From assembly GCA_963978895.1 (NCBI GenBank), contig OZ022239.1:14941938-15005937 (forward strand): a DNA stretch of 64,000 nt, given 5' to 3'. The notes beneath the pieces are model-generated. The model saw only the letters and a list, made by a program, of their open reading frames with translations. It did not search any database and had not been told where the DNA came from. Of the stretch, positions 11,264 through 25,485 are shown one piece after another. This stretch comes from Erpobdella octoculata (taxonomy: Eukaryota > Annelida > Clitellata > Hirudinida > Erpobdellidae). Made by a program: the position numbers and the translations under genes. How positions within the stretch are numbered: the stretch's first letter is position 1; each line of letters begins with the position of its first letter.

Positions 11264-11812
11264 ATCTACCAGTCTAATAGTTATGCCAGTCAAGACTGTT
11301 GTCACAAATTGTTAGCAAAACTGTGTCCAGATTCGTTAATAGCCACAAAATTATCATGTGGTAGCACTAAAGCCACAAGCTACGTAGAAAATATTCTAGG
11401 ACTTAAACCCCAGGAAATAGTTGTTACTGAATTGAAAGAAGCTAATTATTTTAGTATTAGTTCAGATGCTATTAATAAAGGAAATAAAATAATTTTTCCT
11501 ATTACTGTTAGGTACTTTTTAAGGAAAGAAGGTCTAAAAAATCGCCTTTTTGATTTTTATTATGATAGTGATGAAACCAGTCAAACCATCACTGTCAAAT
11601 TAAAAAAAAAACAATTGAAAGTTTTGATCTTGAATTGCAATCAGTCTCTTAATATAGTGCAGATAATACAGTGCATTTGTTAACTTTGGAAAACATTCAT
11701 CTGATTTTCAAAAATTAATTCAGCACAACAAACTCATTGTCCAAGCTTATTGCAATTGTCATGTAATGGACAATTGTATTAAATATAGTTTGAAAGCATT
11801 TGAAACATATTA
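11264..11812 (+). pseudogene. hAT transposase (DUF4371 type), middle fragment
   Basis: Reads SQDCCHKLLAKLCPDSLIAT, then KLSCGSTKATSYVENILGL, ELKEANYFSISSDAINKGNK, FPITVRYFLRKEGLKNRLFD and FYYDSDETSQTI, a highly recognisable block of hAT transposases in which SSDA-NKGNK includes a catalytic aspartate region. After a frameshift near 11615-11660 it continues as IQHNKLIVQAYCNCHVMDNC and KYSLKAFETY before ending at a TA array. The N-terminal finger is probably the piece at 8145-8330. No catalytic C-terminal part is present. Confidence 0.85.
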
Positions 11813-11823
11813 AAATTATTGAT

Positions 11824-11905
11824 TTATATATATATATATATATATATACGTATATTTATATATATATATATATATATAAATAAATCTATAATTTTAAAAT
11901 TATTG

Positions 11906-11975
<70 letters not shown>

Positions 11976-11998
11976 GTATATTTATATTTATATATATA
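11824..11998. repeat. (TA)n arrays
   Basis: Two TA tracts (about 11824-11878 and 11909-11998) separated by AAATAAATCTATAATT-like sequence; the second ends in TACGTATATTTATATTTATA. Confidence 0.95.
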
Positions 11999-12028
11999 TA
12001 AATCAATAATTTTAATATGTTTCAAATA

Positions 12029-12120
12029 CGACTCTACTAGGAATCGAACCCACGTGTCTACGGCAACACCGCCTCGCCTAAATACAAGCGCTCTTACCAA
12101 CTGAGCCACCGACCATCGCC
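12029..12120 (-). repeat. tRNA-derived SINE head, type 1
   Basis: The reverse complement reads GGTGGCTCAGTTGGTAAGAG (A-box-like) and later GTGGGTTCGATTCC (B-box-like), spaced as in a tRNA. The predicted acceptor ends do not pair, so this is a SINE head or tRNA pseudogene rather than a working tRNA. Confidence 0.7.
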
Positions 12121-12329
12121 AAAAAGTGATGGCTAGAAGTCTCAGTCTTTTCGGAGCTACTTAACATTAGACTACGACTATGATAGGCTCAAACTCCTTA
12201 CTTCGGCTCGACAGCTAGTCTGCTGCCAGATAAATAAATTTCTTATGAAGGGAAACATTGCGTTGAAATGTTTCGAGAGCCTACAAATAGGATGAATAAC
12301 TGTCACCACAAATAACGCAAATATTTATA

Positions 12330-12372
12330 CGACTCTACTAAGAATCGAACCCACGTGTCTATGGCAATACCG
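12330..12372 (-). repeat. partial copy of the type 1 SINE
   Basis: CGACTCTACTAAGAATCGAA and the following CCCACGTGTCTATGGCAA repeat the B-box half of the element at 12029-12120, truncated where the TA array starts. Confidence 0.7.
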
Positions 12373-12377
12373 TAGAT

Positions 12378-13100
<723 letters not shown>

Positions 13101-13148
13101 GAGGCACTGGTGGCAAAGCGGTAGAGCGTTCGCCTGTCGATCGTTAGG
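13101..13148 (+). repeat. truncated tRNA-derived SINE, type 2
   Basis: AGGCACTGGTGGCAAAGCGG followed by TAGAGCGTTCGCCTGTCGAT matches the first 47 nt of the fuller SINE at 60117. It joins directly to another H1 copy, so it marks an insertion or recombination junction. Confidence 0.7.
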
Positions 13149-14896
13149 AAATTAGATAGTTTGAAACGTGCATCCATAGTAGAGATCATTTTTTTAGGTC
13201 TCGGCTCGGCCCGTCGACAAATTAGCCCAGCCCGTTTTAAAAACCCAAACTCCTAGCCCGGCACAGCCCGTCTGAATTAGGCCCGGCCCATTTTTACAGG
13301 CCTAGAAGTTCTATATACTTGATGAAAAACTTCGGCCCGTCCGACCTTGACCTCAGGTTTGACCCGGCCAAACTGAAGACTCTAAAATCTCTAAAATATC
13401 TATATACTTGGTGAAAAACCCTATTTTCCACCCCACATTTGAAGTCCTGGAAACCAAATTTTCAAAAAATTGTGAAACCCGTATATCATTATTTTTAGAG
13501 TAGAAACTAAATACTAATTTTTACTTTTGTAGCATTAACAGTTTTTGAGTAGAAGCTACTTTAAAAACCAAATAACCCAATTTTCCAACCCACATTTGAG
13601 GTCCGGGAAACCAAATTTTTAAAAAATGGTGAAACACGTATATCTTTATTTTTAGAAAAGAAACTAAATAATAATTTTTACATCTGTGGTATTTACTGTT
13701 TTTGAGTAGCAGTTACTATAAAAGACAATTAGACCTATTTTCCACACCACATTTGAAGTACTGGAAACCAAATTTTCAAAAAATGCTAAAACACGTATTT
13801 CATTATTTTTGGAGTAGAAACTAAATACTAATGTTTACTCCTGTAGCATTAACAGTTTTTGAGTAGAAGCTACTTTAAAAACCAAATAACCCAATTTTCC
13901 AACCCACATTTGAGTTCCGGGAAACCGAATTTTCAAAAAATGGTGAAACAATATCTTTTTATTTTTCAAAAAGAATCTATATACCAAATTTCAAAATCTC
14001 ATTTTTGGTTTTCGAGATATACATTGTTTTAGAAAAAAGTTTGTTTTCCGGTTTTTTCCCCTCAGGAGCAAAATATTCAAAAATCCTTTCTTAGCGGATG
14101 TTTACGCCATAAAAGTAATATAATTATAATTTCACTTTTGTAGCATTAACAGTTTTTGAGTAGAAACTACTTTGAAAACCAAATAACCCAATTTTCCAAC
14201 CCACATTTGAGGTCCGGGAAACCAAATTTGTAAAAAATGGTGAAACACGTATATCTTTATTTTTAGAAAAGAAACTAAATAATAATTTTTACATTTGTGG
14301 TATTTACTGTTTTGAGTAGCAGTTACTATAAAATACAATTAGCCCTATTTTCCACCCCACATTTGAAGTACTGGAAACCAAATTTTCAAAAAATGCTAAA
14401 ACACGTATTTCATTATTTTTGGAGTAAAAACTAAATACTACTTTTTACTCCTGTAGCATTAACAGTTTTTGAGTAGAAGCTACTTTAAAAACCAAATAAC
14501 CCAATTTTCCAACCCACATTTGAGGTTTGGGAAACCGAATTTTCAAAAAATGGTGAAACACGTATCATTTTATTTTTCAAAGAGAATCTATATACCAAAT
14601 TTCAAAATCTCGTCATTTTTGGTTTTCGAGATATACATTGTTTTATAAAAAAGTTTGTTTTCCAGTTTTTTCCCCTCAGGAGCAAAATTTTAAAAAATCC
14701 TTTCTTAGCGGATGTTTACGCTATAAAAGTAATATAAGTTCCAAATTTTACGTTCCGAGGATGAGGCGTTTGAGCTCGGCGTTGATTATCAGTCAGTCAG
14801 TCAGTCAGTCAGTCAGTCAGTCAGTCAGTCAGTCAGTCAGTCAGTCAGTCAGTCAGTCAGTCAGTCAGTCAGGACATGTTCTTTTATATATATAGA
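13149..14896 (-). mobile_element. Helitron family H1, copy B2 (lacks 3' tip)
   Basis: Minus-oriented. The 5' end is TCTATATATATAAAAGAAC (complement, starting 14896), with about 21 CAGT units at 14790-14873. The interior has about six GAAACCAAATTTTCAAAAAA-type units at ~150-160 bp spacing. The 3' hairpin and CTAG are missing: the element starts at the SINE junction inside its CGGCCCG-rich region. Confidence 0.8.
14790..14873. repeat. (CAGT)n array in H1-B2
   Basis: About 21 tetranucleotide units, just inside the Helitron 5' end between GCGTTGATTAT and GGACATGTTC. Confidence 0.97.
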
Positions 14897-14926
14897 TATA
14901 TAATGTAATATATATGTATATAATGT

Positions 14927-14990
14927 AAGATCATTCCGGGACATTATGTATATATATATATATATATACATAATGTCCCGGAATGATCTT
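14927..14990. repeat. 64-bp perfect palindrome at a hAT end
   Basis: AAGATCATTCCGGGACATTA and its exact complement flank a TA core. It is followed by TTCCAAAGTTGGCAACCCTA, the putative right terminus of the 7789-15010 element. Confidence 0.85.
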
Positions 14991-15044
14991 TTCCAAAGTT
15001 GGCAACCCTAACACTAACACTAACACACACACACATACACACAT

Positions 15045-15440
<396 letters not shown>

Positions 15441-16020
15441 TCAATTGAAGTTAAAACAGGTATAATACCTGTTTTTTAAAAATGAACGTATATTTTGGGA
15501 GGAGAAAGTGGAACTCTTTGAAAAAAGCTAAACTTTAGGCCAACGCTGAAACACAATTTATTACTCGGCAGTTATTGGTAAATCCAGCATCGAGTTCAAA
15601 TATAAAATTGTCTATATATGCAAAAAGGATTCCAATACGCATTTAATCATCACGAGATTAGGTAAAGTTAAAATTAAAAAAATTATATAGTAAACTCGAG
15701 GTAACAAAATAAATTTAGAAAATCAGAAGGGGGGCAAATTGTCTGATTGATTGATTGAAATTTAAAAAAATATATAGTAAACTCTAGGTAAAAAAAATTT
15801 TAATTTGGAAAATCAAAGGGAGAAATTTCTTTCCCTGCCTCCCCCCACCAAGAAAATGTAAAAAAAATTGAAGTGGATCCCCGCACCAGAAATTTCGTTA
15901 TCTGCCACTGAGTACAAAGGAGATGAATGATTCTAACATATTGCAGGGGCAAATACAGGATTAGTAAAAAAAGGAGTGAAAATGGGGTGAATAAATTTTT
16001 TTAAATTTTCTATATTTATA
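15441..16020. other. no gene recognised
   Basis: AT-rich sequence with a weak internal duplication of ATATAGTAAACTC (15686 and 15770). No coding or element end seen. Confidence 0.3.
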
Positions 16021-16147
16021 AAAATGAGATTATGTATGTATGTATATCCAGATGTCCTTTATGTATTGCTACATCCATAGATATATATGGCTACACATAT
16101 ATATAGAATTCTATATATATGTGGCTACACCATTCATCCGATCGTAA
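16021..16147 (+). mobile_element. Helitron H2 copy b, 5' piece (split by a LINE)
   Basis: Contains GGCTACACCATTCATCCGAT and ends CGTAA, where the family normally continues TGAAATTTTTACACAACCTT. That continuation is found at 20812, on the far side of the LINE. It includes a 30-bp palindrome centred on GAATTC (16094-16123). Confidence 0.7.
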
Positions 16148-16937
16148 CCACTGATCTCTATAATAATTAAATTGAAAATAATCTTCTGCTTCTTTTAAGT
16201 TAATTTAATTATTAAATTTTGTTAAAAATTAGAAGTTGTTTGTTGTTTGCCTGCCACCGATTTATTGGTGAGTCTCTTCAAAAGAAATACCTAGAAAAAG
16301 AAAGAAATCACATCTCTGATCAAACAATCTGACCACAGACAGGTTGAATCTTTTGGCAGGACCATATATATAGAACTCATGAAAATTAAAATAAAGAAAA
16401 AATGAAAAGAAGAAATTCAATGCTAATGATTTTTAACAATAAATACAAATTAAACAATCGAAAATTGAAATTCTTCTACTGTATCTTCAACGACAATTCT
16501 GCTCCAAAGCAGACGTCATAAACGCATTCAGCAAATCAGAAATCTCAGAAGAAACCAACTCAACCAATCAGCAAAGCCCGTACAATTCAAGCGTGTAGTA
16601 ACACCATCTTTTGATTTCAATCGCCATTATTTTTTTCAAAATTCAGTCGTGATTTAAAAAAAAAAATTTTAATTATTTAATTTATCTCTTCAATTATAAT
16701 TTCGTTCTACTGGTCATTTTACTTTAATTTATGTTATAGTTTTTATTATATTTTAAGTGTGCATACATTACATTATAATTGTCCATAATTCTACAGTAGT
16801 GATTCTCAAAATCTATTATCCAATTCACAATTGTTTAAAAACCGTAATTATTTATTCTGTACTAAATTTAAAAATTATTTACTTCAGTGTTTCATTTATT
16901 TCGCTTTGATTTATTTTCGGTGATTTATTTTTCAAAA

Positions 16938-17804
16938 ATGTCCAAAAATCTGAAAAAATGTAAGATATGTAGATGTACGGAGGAGTTGACAGTTTTGCCG
17001 GACATATATGCAAAGGTTGTGAAAGAACTGCTGTGTTGGAAAAGAATATTGAAAAGCAACAGGAAAGGATTGATATGTTGGAAGAAAAATTGGAGGAACT
17101 GCTTAGAAATAAGGAAATAGTGGAAAAAGAAGAAGTCAAGCATTATGAGGAACATAAATCACAGATTGAAGAAATGGAGGAGAGGTTGAACAGAATTAAG
17201 ATGACAGAAGAAAAGATGATACAGATTACTTTAGGGGAAAAAACTGAAGAGTGGAGCACTGTTGTTAAAAGAAATGTTGACAAAGATCTGAAGGCAATAA
17301 ATGAAAAAGTAAAAAAAGTAGAGGAATCAATTGAACGCAATATAGAAGAAAAAAAACTGAGAAAAAAAATAACATTATCTTGCATCGATTGGCTGAAAAA
17401 AAGACATGGAGCACGGTGAGAGAATAGGTCAAGACAAAAGAATGGTGTTAAGCCTCTTGAATGATGTTTTGGAGGTGCCCTGCGATGAAAAGTTGGACAT
17501 AAAAAACATCTACAGATTAGGAAAATACAAAGAAGGAGAAAAGGAAAGACCGTTACTTATAGAGTTCCGTAATGTTGCAATCAAAAACAGAACTCTAGAG
17601 TCATTTTCCAAACTTCAAAAAGCAGAAGAAAAATTCAAGAGAATCTCAGTCACTCATGACTTGACAAGAACTGAAAGAGAACAGTGCAGAAAGCGGGTTG
17701 AACAATGCGGAGAGAAGCAGAATGGAGAAACAACGGGAAACTGGCTATACAGGGTAAAGGGCTTGCCGGGGGACATGAGGATAGTAAAGCTGAAAAGAAA
17801 CTGA
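16938..17804 (+). pseudogene. LINE ORF1 (RNA-binding/chaperone protein), two frameshifts
   Basis: ORF1 proteins coat the LINE RNA. The start ATG 16938 opens MSKNLKKCKICRCTEEL; the frame then moves (near 16975) to HICKGCERTAVLEKNIEKQQ, completing a C-x2-C...C-x2-C zinc-finger-like pattern followed by a long charged coiled coil (RIDMLEEKLEELL onward). A second shift near 17360-17405 restores the first frame with NIILHRLAEKK, IKNIYRLGKYKEGEKERPLL and ISVTHDLTRTEREQCRK, ending YRVKGLPGDMRIVKLKRN. The last part matches the RRM-like and C-terminal domains of LINE ORF1p. The ORF1 end overlaps the first possible ORF2 start. Confidence 0.8.
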
Positions 17805-20724
17805 ATATAGTGGAGCATGGTGAAAAGAAGAAGGTGGCACTCAAGAAAATGGAAAGAAGAAACAATGAAAAGAAAGATAGAAGAGATTTGACTACGGTGG
17901 ACGAAGGCAAAAAAATATGTAAATGTTTTTATGCTAATGTAAGAAGTCTGGCTAATAGGATAAAAATAGCTGAATTGGAAATATATGTGAAAAATGAAAA
18001 CCCAGATATTATTGGCTTAACAGAAACCTGGACAAACAATAAAATCAGTGATGATGAACTAAAGTTAGTAGGCTATGATATGTTTAGAAAAGACAGAGAA
18101 AATCAAAAGAATACTGGCCATGGTGCTGGGAGTGTACTGTTGTATGTAAAAAATGATTTGAATGCAGTGCAAAGAGAGGACCTAAACAACAGAAAATTTA
18201 AAGAAAGCGTGTGGTGTGAATTGAAGCTGAAAACATATAAATTAATAATTGGGGTTTGCTACAGAACTCCGAGTTCTAATGAAGATGCAGACAAGGGATT
18301 GTGTGAATTGATTTCATGGCAAATGAAAAGCCAGTGATCATTATAGGAGGTTTTAATTACCACGTTAATTGGGATACTCTTGAGGGTCAGACACACAAAG
18401 ACGAGCAATTTCTACACTTCATTAATGATGAATTTTTGTCACAGCTGATCAGAGCACCAACAAGAGGAAGAAATACTCTTGACTTATTATTAACTTCTGA
18501 AGAAAATATAGTTGAAAATATAATAGTGGGTGAATGTTTTGGTACAAGTGACCACCAGATTATCAGATGGGATTTGACAATAAGTGATATTAAGCAAAAA
18601 ACATCAAAAGATGTTAGATACAACTACTTCAAGGCTGATTATGATAACATAAAAAAATGTATCATAAATAAAAATTTAATGATTAAAATAACTGGATTGA
18701 ATGCAGAAAATAGCTGGAAAGTGTTTATTTAAAGCATGCAAGAAGTCATTGAGGGACAGGTTCCAATTCAGAAAAACTGGAAAAATAAAAATCCATGGAT
18801 GACGAGACTGATAATTCAAAAGCAAAGAGAAAAATGTAAAGTATGAAAAAAAAATCGAGATCTAAATTGTACCATTGGAAGGGATAATTCAAACACAGAA
18901 AAATTAAAGGAATTAAAAGAAAACTACAAAAAGAAAAGAAATGAAGTGAAAAAAACAATTAAAATGGCCATATTGGAGTATGAACAGAAACTGGCAAACA
19001 ATATAAAAATGGATTGCAAAAGTTTTTACAAATATGTGAGAAGTAGACAGAAGAAAAAAGACAAAGTAGGTCCATTAAAAGATGACAAAGGGCAGGTAAT
19101 AACGAACGATGAAGAAACAGCAGACATTCTAAATAACTACTTTGGATCTGTTTTTACTAAAGAAGATATCCAAAATATCCCTAAGGCTAAAGATTTGTTT
19201 CAAAGTGATACAGACGAATTAATAACTGAAGTTGTTTTTACAATAATGCAAGTTGTTGAAATGCTAAAAAAATTGAAAACTGATAAAAGCCCTGGGATGG
19301 ATGAGCTGCACCCAAAGTTCTTGCTTGAGGTCAGAAATGAGATCGGAGATGTGCTGGCAGAATTGATGAATAGGTCAATGCAAACTGGGGAGGTCCCGCA
19401 GGACTGGAGGGATGCTATTGTGGTGCCACTGTTCAAAAAATGCAACAGAAGCGAAGCATGCAATTACAGACCAGTTAGTTTTACCAGTTTTGCTTGCAAA
19501 ATTATGGAAAAAATGATTAAAAATGAAATTGTGATTCATCTGGAGAAATATAAATTAATTAAAGATAGTCAGCATGGATTTGTGAAGAAAAGATCGTGTT
19601 TGTCAAATTTGTTGGATTTTTTTGAAGAGGTTTATGGAGGTTTGGATGCATGTCAGTCGGTGGATGTGATTTATTTAGATTTTGCCAAGGCCTTCGACAC
19701 GGTTCCTCATCAAAGGTTGTCTTCAAAGTTGAAAGCAGTTGGTATAGGTAGTAATCTGTTAAGGTGGATAAATTGTTGGTTGCTGGATAGAAGACAAAAA
19801 GTGGGAGTGAGAGGAAGTTTCTCGAAATAGATGAAAATAACCAGTGGAGTGCCTCAAGGTTCTGTGCTTGGACCACTTCTTTTTGTTGTCTATATAAATG
19901 ACCTTGATAAAGGAATAGCAGCTAAAATATCAAAATTTGCCGATGACACTAAATTATGCAAAACAGTGTGCAGTAGTGACGATGTTGAAGTGCTGAGAAA
20001 CGATCTTGTGCAGTTATTCAAATGGTCGCAGGAATGGCAGATGCGGTTCGATGTTGACAAGTGTCATGTTATGCACTTGGGTAGAAGAAATCCAAGATAT
20101 AAATACGAGTTAGAAGGGATACAGCTAAAAGAAACGAAAGAAGAAAAAGATCTTGGCGTATTAGTAAATGAAGATGCTAAACAGTCTAGACAATGTGCAG
20201 AGGTTGCAAAGAAGGGAAACAGAATTTTGGGCATGATCAAAAGAACCATAGTCAGCAGAGATAAAGATACAGTTTTAAGATTGTATAAATCTCTAGTTAT
20301 GCCACACTTGAAATACTGTGTGCAGGCATGGAGCCCTTGTCTTAAAAAAGATATCTACATAATTGAAAAAGTGCAAAGACGAGCTACAAAGATGATTGCT
20401 GAGTTAAAAGGACTGAATTATGAACAACGTTTGAGTAGATGTAATCTGACCACACTTGAAAAGAGGAGGACTAGAGGATACTTAATTGAGACTTACAAAT
20501 TATTGAACGGAATGGTTGACCTAAATCCGGAAAGATTTTTTGAGAGATCGAGATACAAAAGTACCAGAGGGCACAACTTTAAGCTATATAAAAAAGGGAG
20601 AGTTCAATGAAACATAAATTCTTTAGTGCAAGTGACGAATGAATGGAATAAATTGGAGAATGAAGTTGTAATTGCTGAAACTGTCGAAGAATTTAAAATT
20701 AAATTATGTAAATATGGTTTTTAA
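17705..20724 (+). pseudogene. LINE ORF2: APE endonuclease plus reverse transcriptase
   Basis: ORF2 nicks target DNA and copies the LINE RNA in place. In order: endonuclease with FYANVRSLANRI, NPDIIGLTETWTNN, VCYRTPSS, GGFNYHVNW (family GDFN, so one acidic residue is lost) and GTSDHQII; linker with SFYKYVRSRQKKKDKVGPL; reverse transcriptase with DKSPGMDELHPKFL, NYRPVSFTSFACKIMEKMI, IYLDFAKAFDTVPHQRL, TSGVPQGSVLGPLLFVVYIN and the catalytic FADDTKLC; then MHLGRRNPRYKYE and a C-terminal RRATKMIAELKGLNYEQRL. The frame shifts once near 18316-18337, and in-frame stops occur at about 18730, 18844, 19828 and 20608. The natural stop is at 20722. It cannot make active enzyme. Confidence 0.9.
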
Positions 20725-20811
20725 ATGTTTGATAGTGGATCTCACACACGATTATTATTAATTGTTCTGATTCACTTTAAAATAAACGTTATGTTATGTT
20801 ATGTTATGTTA

Positions 20812-21030
20812 ATGCATATCTTACACAAGCTTGAGAGACAATGGGAGATAATTATAGTGAAGAACAAATAAAGATAAAAAATAATTTTTTTAAAGAAAAG
20901 TTTTTGAGTTAAGCCGTTTATATCTCGATAATTCAGGCGCTTGCTCTCCCGTTCTCGCTCACGCTTGCTCTCCCATTCCCCTTCTCGCTCGCGCTCATTT
21001 TCTCTTTTTAATTCTTTCCTAACTTCTTTT
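20812..21030 (+). mobile_element. Helitron H2 copy b, continuation after the LINE
   Basis: ATCTTACACAAGCTTGAGAG and ATGGGAGATAATTATAGTGA match the H2 sequence that follows CGATCGTAATG elsewhere. Then come CTTGCTCTCCCGTTCTCGCT-type repeats, complementary in orientation to other H2 copies, so the interior may be rearranged. Confidence 0.6.
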
Positions 21031-21451
21031 AGCCCATAAATCGTAAAATAGATTTGCTAACACTGGCAAAAACTTGCTTGAAGCCTTCAAACGTTGTTAC
21101 GTAAACTAAATTTGAATTTTATTACGCAAATACCGATTTGAATTTTATTACGGACCCCCCGACGCGTTTCATACATGAAAAAAACTCGTCAGCTTAGCAA
21201 CCGAAACTATTTAACTATTAAAAAAAATAACCAAGATTTAGTAAATAACATATTCGGTTGAATTTTAGTCGTGAATATGTATTTATATTAAAATGTTAAT
21301 AAATAAAATATAAAATTTTATAGATTTTTCGTTAACATTTAATTCATATAATGAAAAAAATAGTAACCTTAGCAACCGAAACTATTCGGCTTAATAAATA
21401 ACCGAGATTCAGTAAATAACGTATTTGGTTGAATTTTAGTCGTAATTATTA
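21031..21451. repeat. ~176-bp direct repeat pair
   Basis: CTTAGCAACCGAAACTATT is found at about 21194 and 21369, each followed by a TAAATAAC...GGTTGAATTTTAGTCGT stretch. The second unit is broken by Helitron H1-C and resumes at 23104 (TTAATAAATAAAATAAAAC), so the first unit shows the empty site. Confidence 0.75.
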
Positions 21452-23103
21452 TCTATATATATAAAAGAACATGTCCTGACTGACTGACTGACTGACTGAC
21501 TGACTGACTGACTGACTGACTGACTGACTGACTGACTGACTGACTGACTGACTGACTGACTGACTGACAGATGACTGACTGATAATCAACGCCGAGCTCA
21601 AACGCCTCATCCTAGGAACGTGAAATTTGGAACGTATATTACTTTTATAGCGTAAACATCCGCTAAGAAAGGATTTTTGAAAATTTTGCTCCTGAGGGGA
21701 AAAAACTGGAAAACAAACTTTTTTCTAAAACAATGTATATCTCGAAAACCAAAAATGAGGAGATTTTGAAATTTGGTATATAGATTCTTTTGGAAAAATA
21801 AAAAGATACGTGTTTCACCATTTTTTGAAAATTCGGTTTCCCGGACCTCAAATGTGGGTTGGAAAATTGGGTTATTTGGTTTTTAAAGTAGCTTCTACTC
21901 AAAAACTGTTACTGCTACAGGAGTCAAAATTAGTATTTAGTTTCTACTCCAAAAATAATGAAACACGTGTTTTAGCATTTTTTGAAAATTTGGTTTCCAG
22001 GACTTCAAATGTGGGGTGGAAAATAGGGCTAATTGTCTTTTATAGTAACTGCTACTCAAAAACAGTAAATACCACAGATGTAAAAATTATTATTTAGTTT
22101 CTTTTCTAAAAATAAAGATATACGTGCTTCACCATTTTTTACAAATTTGGTTTCCCGGACCTCAAATGTGGGTTGGAAAATTGGGTTCTTTGGTTTTTAA
22201 AGTAGCTTCTACTCAAAAACTGTTAATGTTACAAAAGTAAAAATTAGTATTTAGTTTCTACTCTAAAAATAATGATATACGGGTTTCACAATTTATTGAA
22301 AATTTGGTTTCCAGGACTTCAAATGTGGGGTGGAAAATAGGGTTATTTGGTTTTTAAAGTAACTGCTACTCAACAACTGTAATTGCTACAGATGTAAAAA
22401 TTAATACTTAGTATCTACTCAAAAAAAAAGATATACGTGTTTCATCATTTTTTTGGGTTAATTGGTTTTTAAAGTAGCTGCTACTCAAAAACTGTTAATG
22501 CTACAGAAGTAAAAATTAGTATTTAGTTTCTACTCCAAAAATAATGAAATACGTGTTTTAGCATTTTTTGAAAATTTGGTTTCCAGGACCTCAAATGTGG
22601 GGTGGAAATAAGGGTTATTTGATTTCAAAATAACTGCTACTCACAAACTGTAAGTGCTACAAATGTAAAAATTAGTATTTTGAAGTTTTGTGCCGGTTAA
22701 AAGTAGCTAAGTCCAGTTTATCATCGGCCGGGCCAAGCCGTTATTTTAGAGTCTTCACACGGGCCAGGCCAAACCTTAAATCAAAGTGGGACGGGCCGAG
22801 GCTTTTCACTAAGTATATAGATATTTTAGTGATTTTAGGGTCTTCAGTTTAGCCGGGCCAAACCTGAGGTCAAGGTGGGACGGGCCGAAGTTTATCATCA
22901 AGTATATAGAACTTCTAGGCCTGTAAAAATGGGCCGGGCCTAATTCAGACGGGCTGTGCCGGGCCAGGAGTTTGGGTTTTTAAAACGGGCTGGTCTAATT
23001 TGTCGACGGGCCGAGCCGAAACCTAAAAAAATGATCTCTACTATGGATGCACGGTTCAAACTCTCTAATTTCATGCGAGCGAAGCCGCTACGGGCACTGC
23101 TAG
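21452..23103 (+). mobile_element. Helitron family H1, copy C (full length)
   Basis: Begins A|TCTATATATATAAAAGAAC and ends hairpin AGCGAAGCCGCT plus ACGGGCACTGCTAG|T. It has about 23 TGAC units at 21477-21567, five or six ~155-bp internal units, then the GGGCCGGGCC-rich 3' domain. The unit it entered is present uninterrupted just upstream, confirming insertion without target duplication. No transposase. Confidence 0.9.
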
Positions 23104-23158
23104 TTAATAAATAAAATAAAACAAAAATCAACATTTTTCGTTAACATTTATTTAAATA

Positions 23159-23574
23159 CTAGCTGACCCAGCAAACGTTGTTTTGCCTTTTAAATTATTT
23201 TGGTTTTTACTAAGAGTTTAATGTACAAAATTATGACAATTTAAAAAAAAATCAATCTCGAAAAGCAATCGAGTGTACAATGTCCGGGGTTTCTGAAAGT
23301 TTTTCTATCGTTCTTCTCTCTTGCTCCCGTTTCCTTTCCCGCTTGCTCTACCGTTCCCGTTTGCTTTCCCGTTCCCGTTTACTATCTCGTTTCCGCTTGT
23401 TTTCAAGTTCCGCTTGCTCTCCCTTAATGTAAAGTTTTATTTGGCAACTAATTGATATTTGATGAAAGTAATTAAGGCTATGACATTTGATTAAGTTATT
23501 TTTAAAGGAAACGGTACATTAAAAACAACGATAAAAATAACACACACAAACACACACACATATATATATAAATT

Positions 23575-23639
<65 letters not shown>

Positions 23640-23858
23640 GTTGCATTTTCCTATAAAATAAAACAAAATTGCACCTCATTGTTTTTCCAAAATAACTTTT
23701 TAAAATAATATTAAAAAAATATTCTAAATAGCTTAGGACCTATCCTCAGACATACCAAATGTACACAAAAGATTTTATAGAAATCGGTTCAGCCGTTTTG
23801 GAGGAGTTCAATTTCAAACACTATGACACGAGATTTATATATATATAATATATATAGA
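23159..23858 (-). mobile_element. Helitron family H3, minus orientation
   Basis: The 3' end is CTAG at 23159-23162 preceded (minus strand) by GCAAAACAACGTTTGCTGGG, a hairpin-bearing end widespread among animal Helitrons. The 5' end at 23858 is TCTATATATATTATATAT, then ATAAATCTCGTGTCATAGTG and CAAAACGGCTGAACCGATTT. In between are an H2-like GCTTGCTCTACCGTTCCCGT repeat block and a TA array (23572-23636). No coding capacity. Confidence 0.8.
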
Positions 23859-25329
<1,471 letters not shown>

Positions 25330-25485
25330 AAGTCGCGAGTCCTCCAGCTTCTGTCAGTATAGAGGAGCCTGATGTAGCTCCTCTTCATCAAAAATATAAC
25401 TTTCAGACATTAATTTTTTATGGCTTGATTCTATAGACTTTTTTTTTATATTTTTGGTTCTGATAATAAACAAAATTCAAATTCA
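25330..25485 (+). mobile_element. 3' UTR and tail of the 24214 LINE
   Basis: Contains CAGTATAGAGGAGCCTGATG and ends with AAATTCAAATTCAAAA just before (TA)n, a short ATTCAA-type tail like those of CR1/L2 elements. Confidence 0.6.

Larger units (their letters stand above)
16148..20811 (+). mobile_element. near-complete L2/CR1-group LINE
   Basis: A ~4.66-kb non-LTR retrotransposon with 5' UTR (16148-16937), ORF1, ORF2 (endonuclease and reverse transcriptase) and a 3' end of tandem TTATG units. Microsatellite 3' tails in place of poly(A) are typical of CR1/L2. Its limits are given by the split H2 Helitron on each side. Frameshifts and stops show that it is inactive. Confidence 0.8.

Noticed and set aside
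12029..12120. Functional tRNA gene on the minus strand
   Set aside because: A- and B-box-like sequences are present but the acceptor arms do not pair, and a partial copy nearby shows a SINE-like origin.
23031..23134. Recurrent frame ...[20 protein letters not shown] at several sites
   Set aside because: It is the conserved H1 Helitron 3' end; all occurrences coincide with element termini and no longer frame is conserved.
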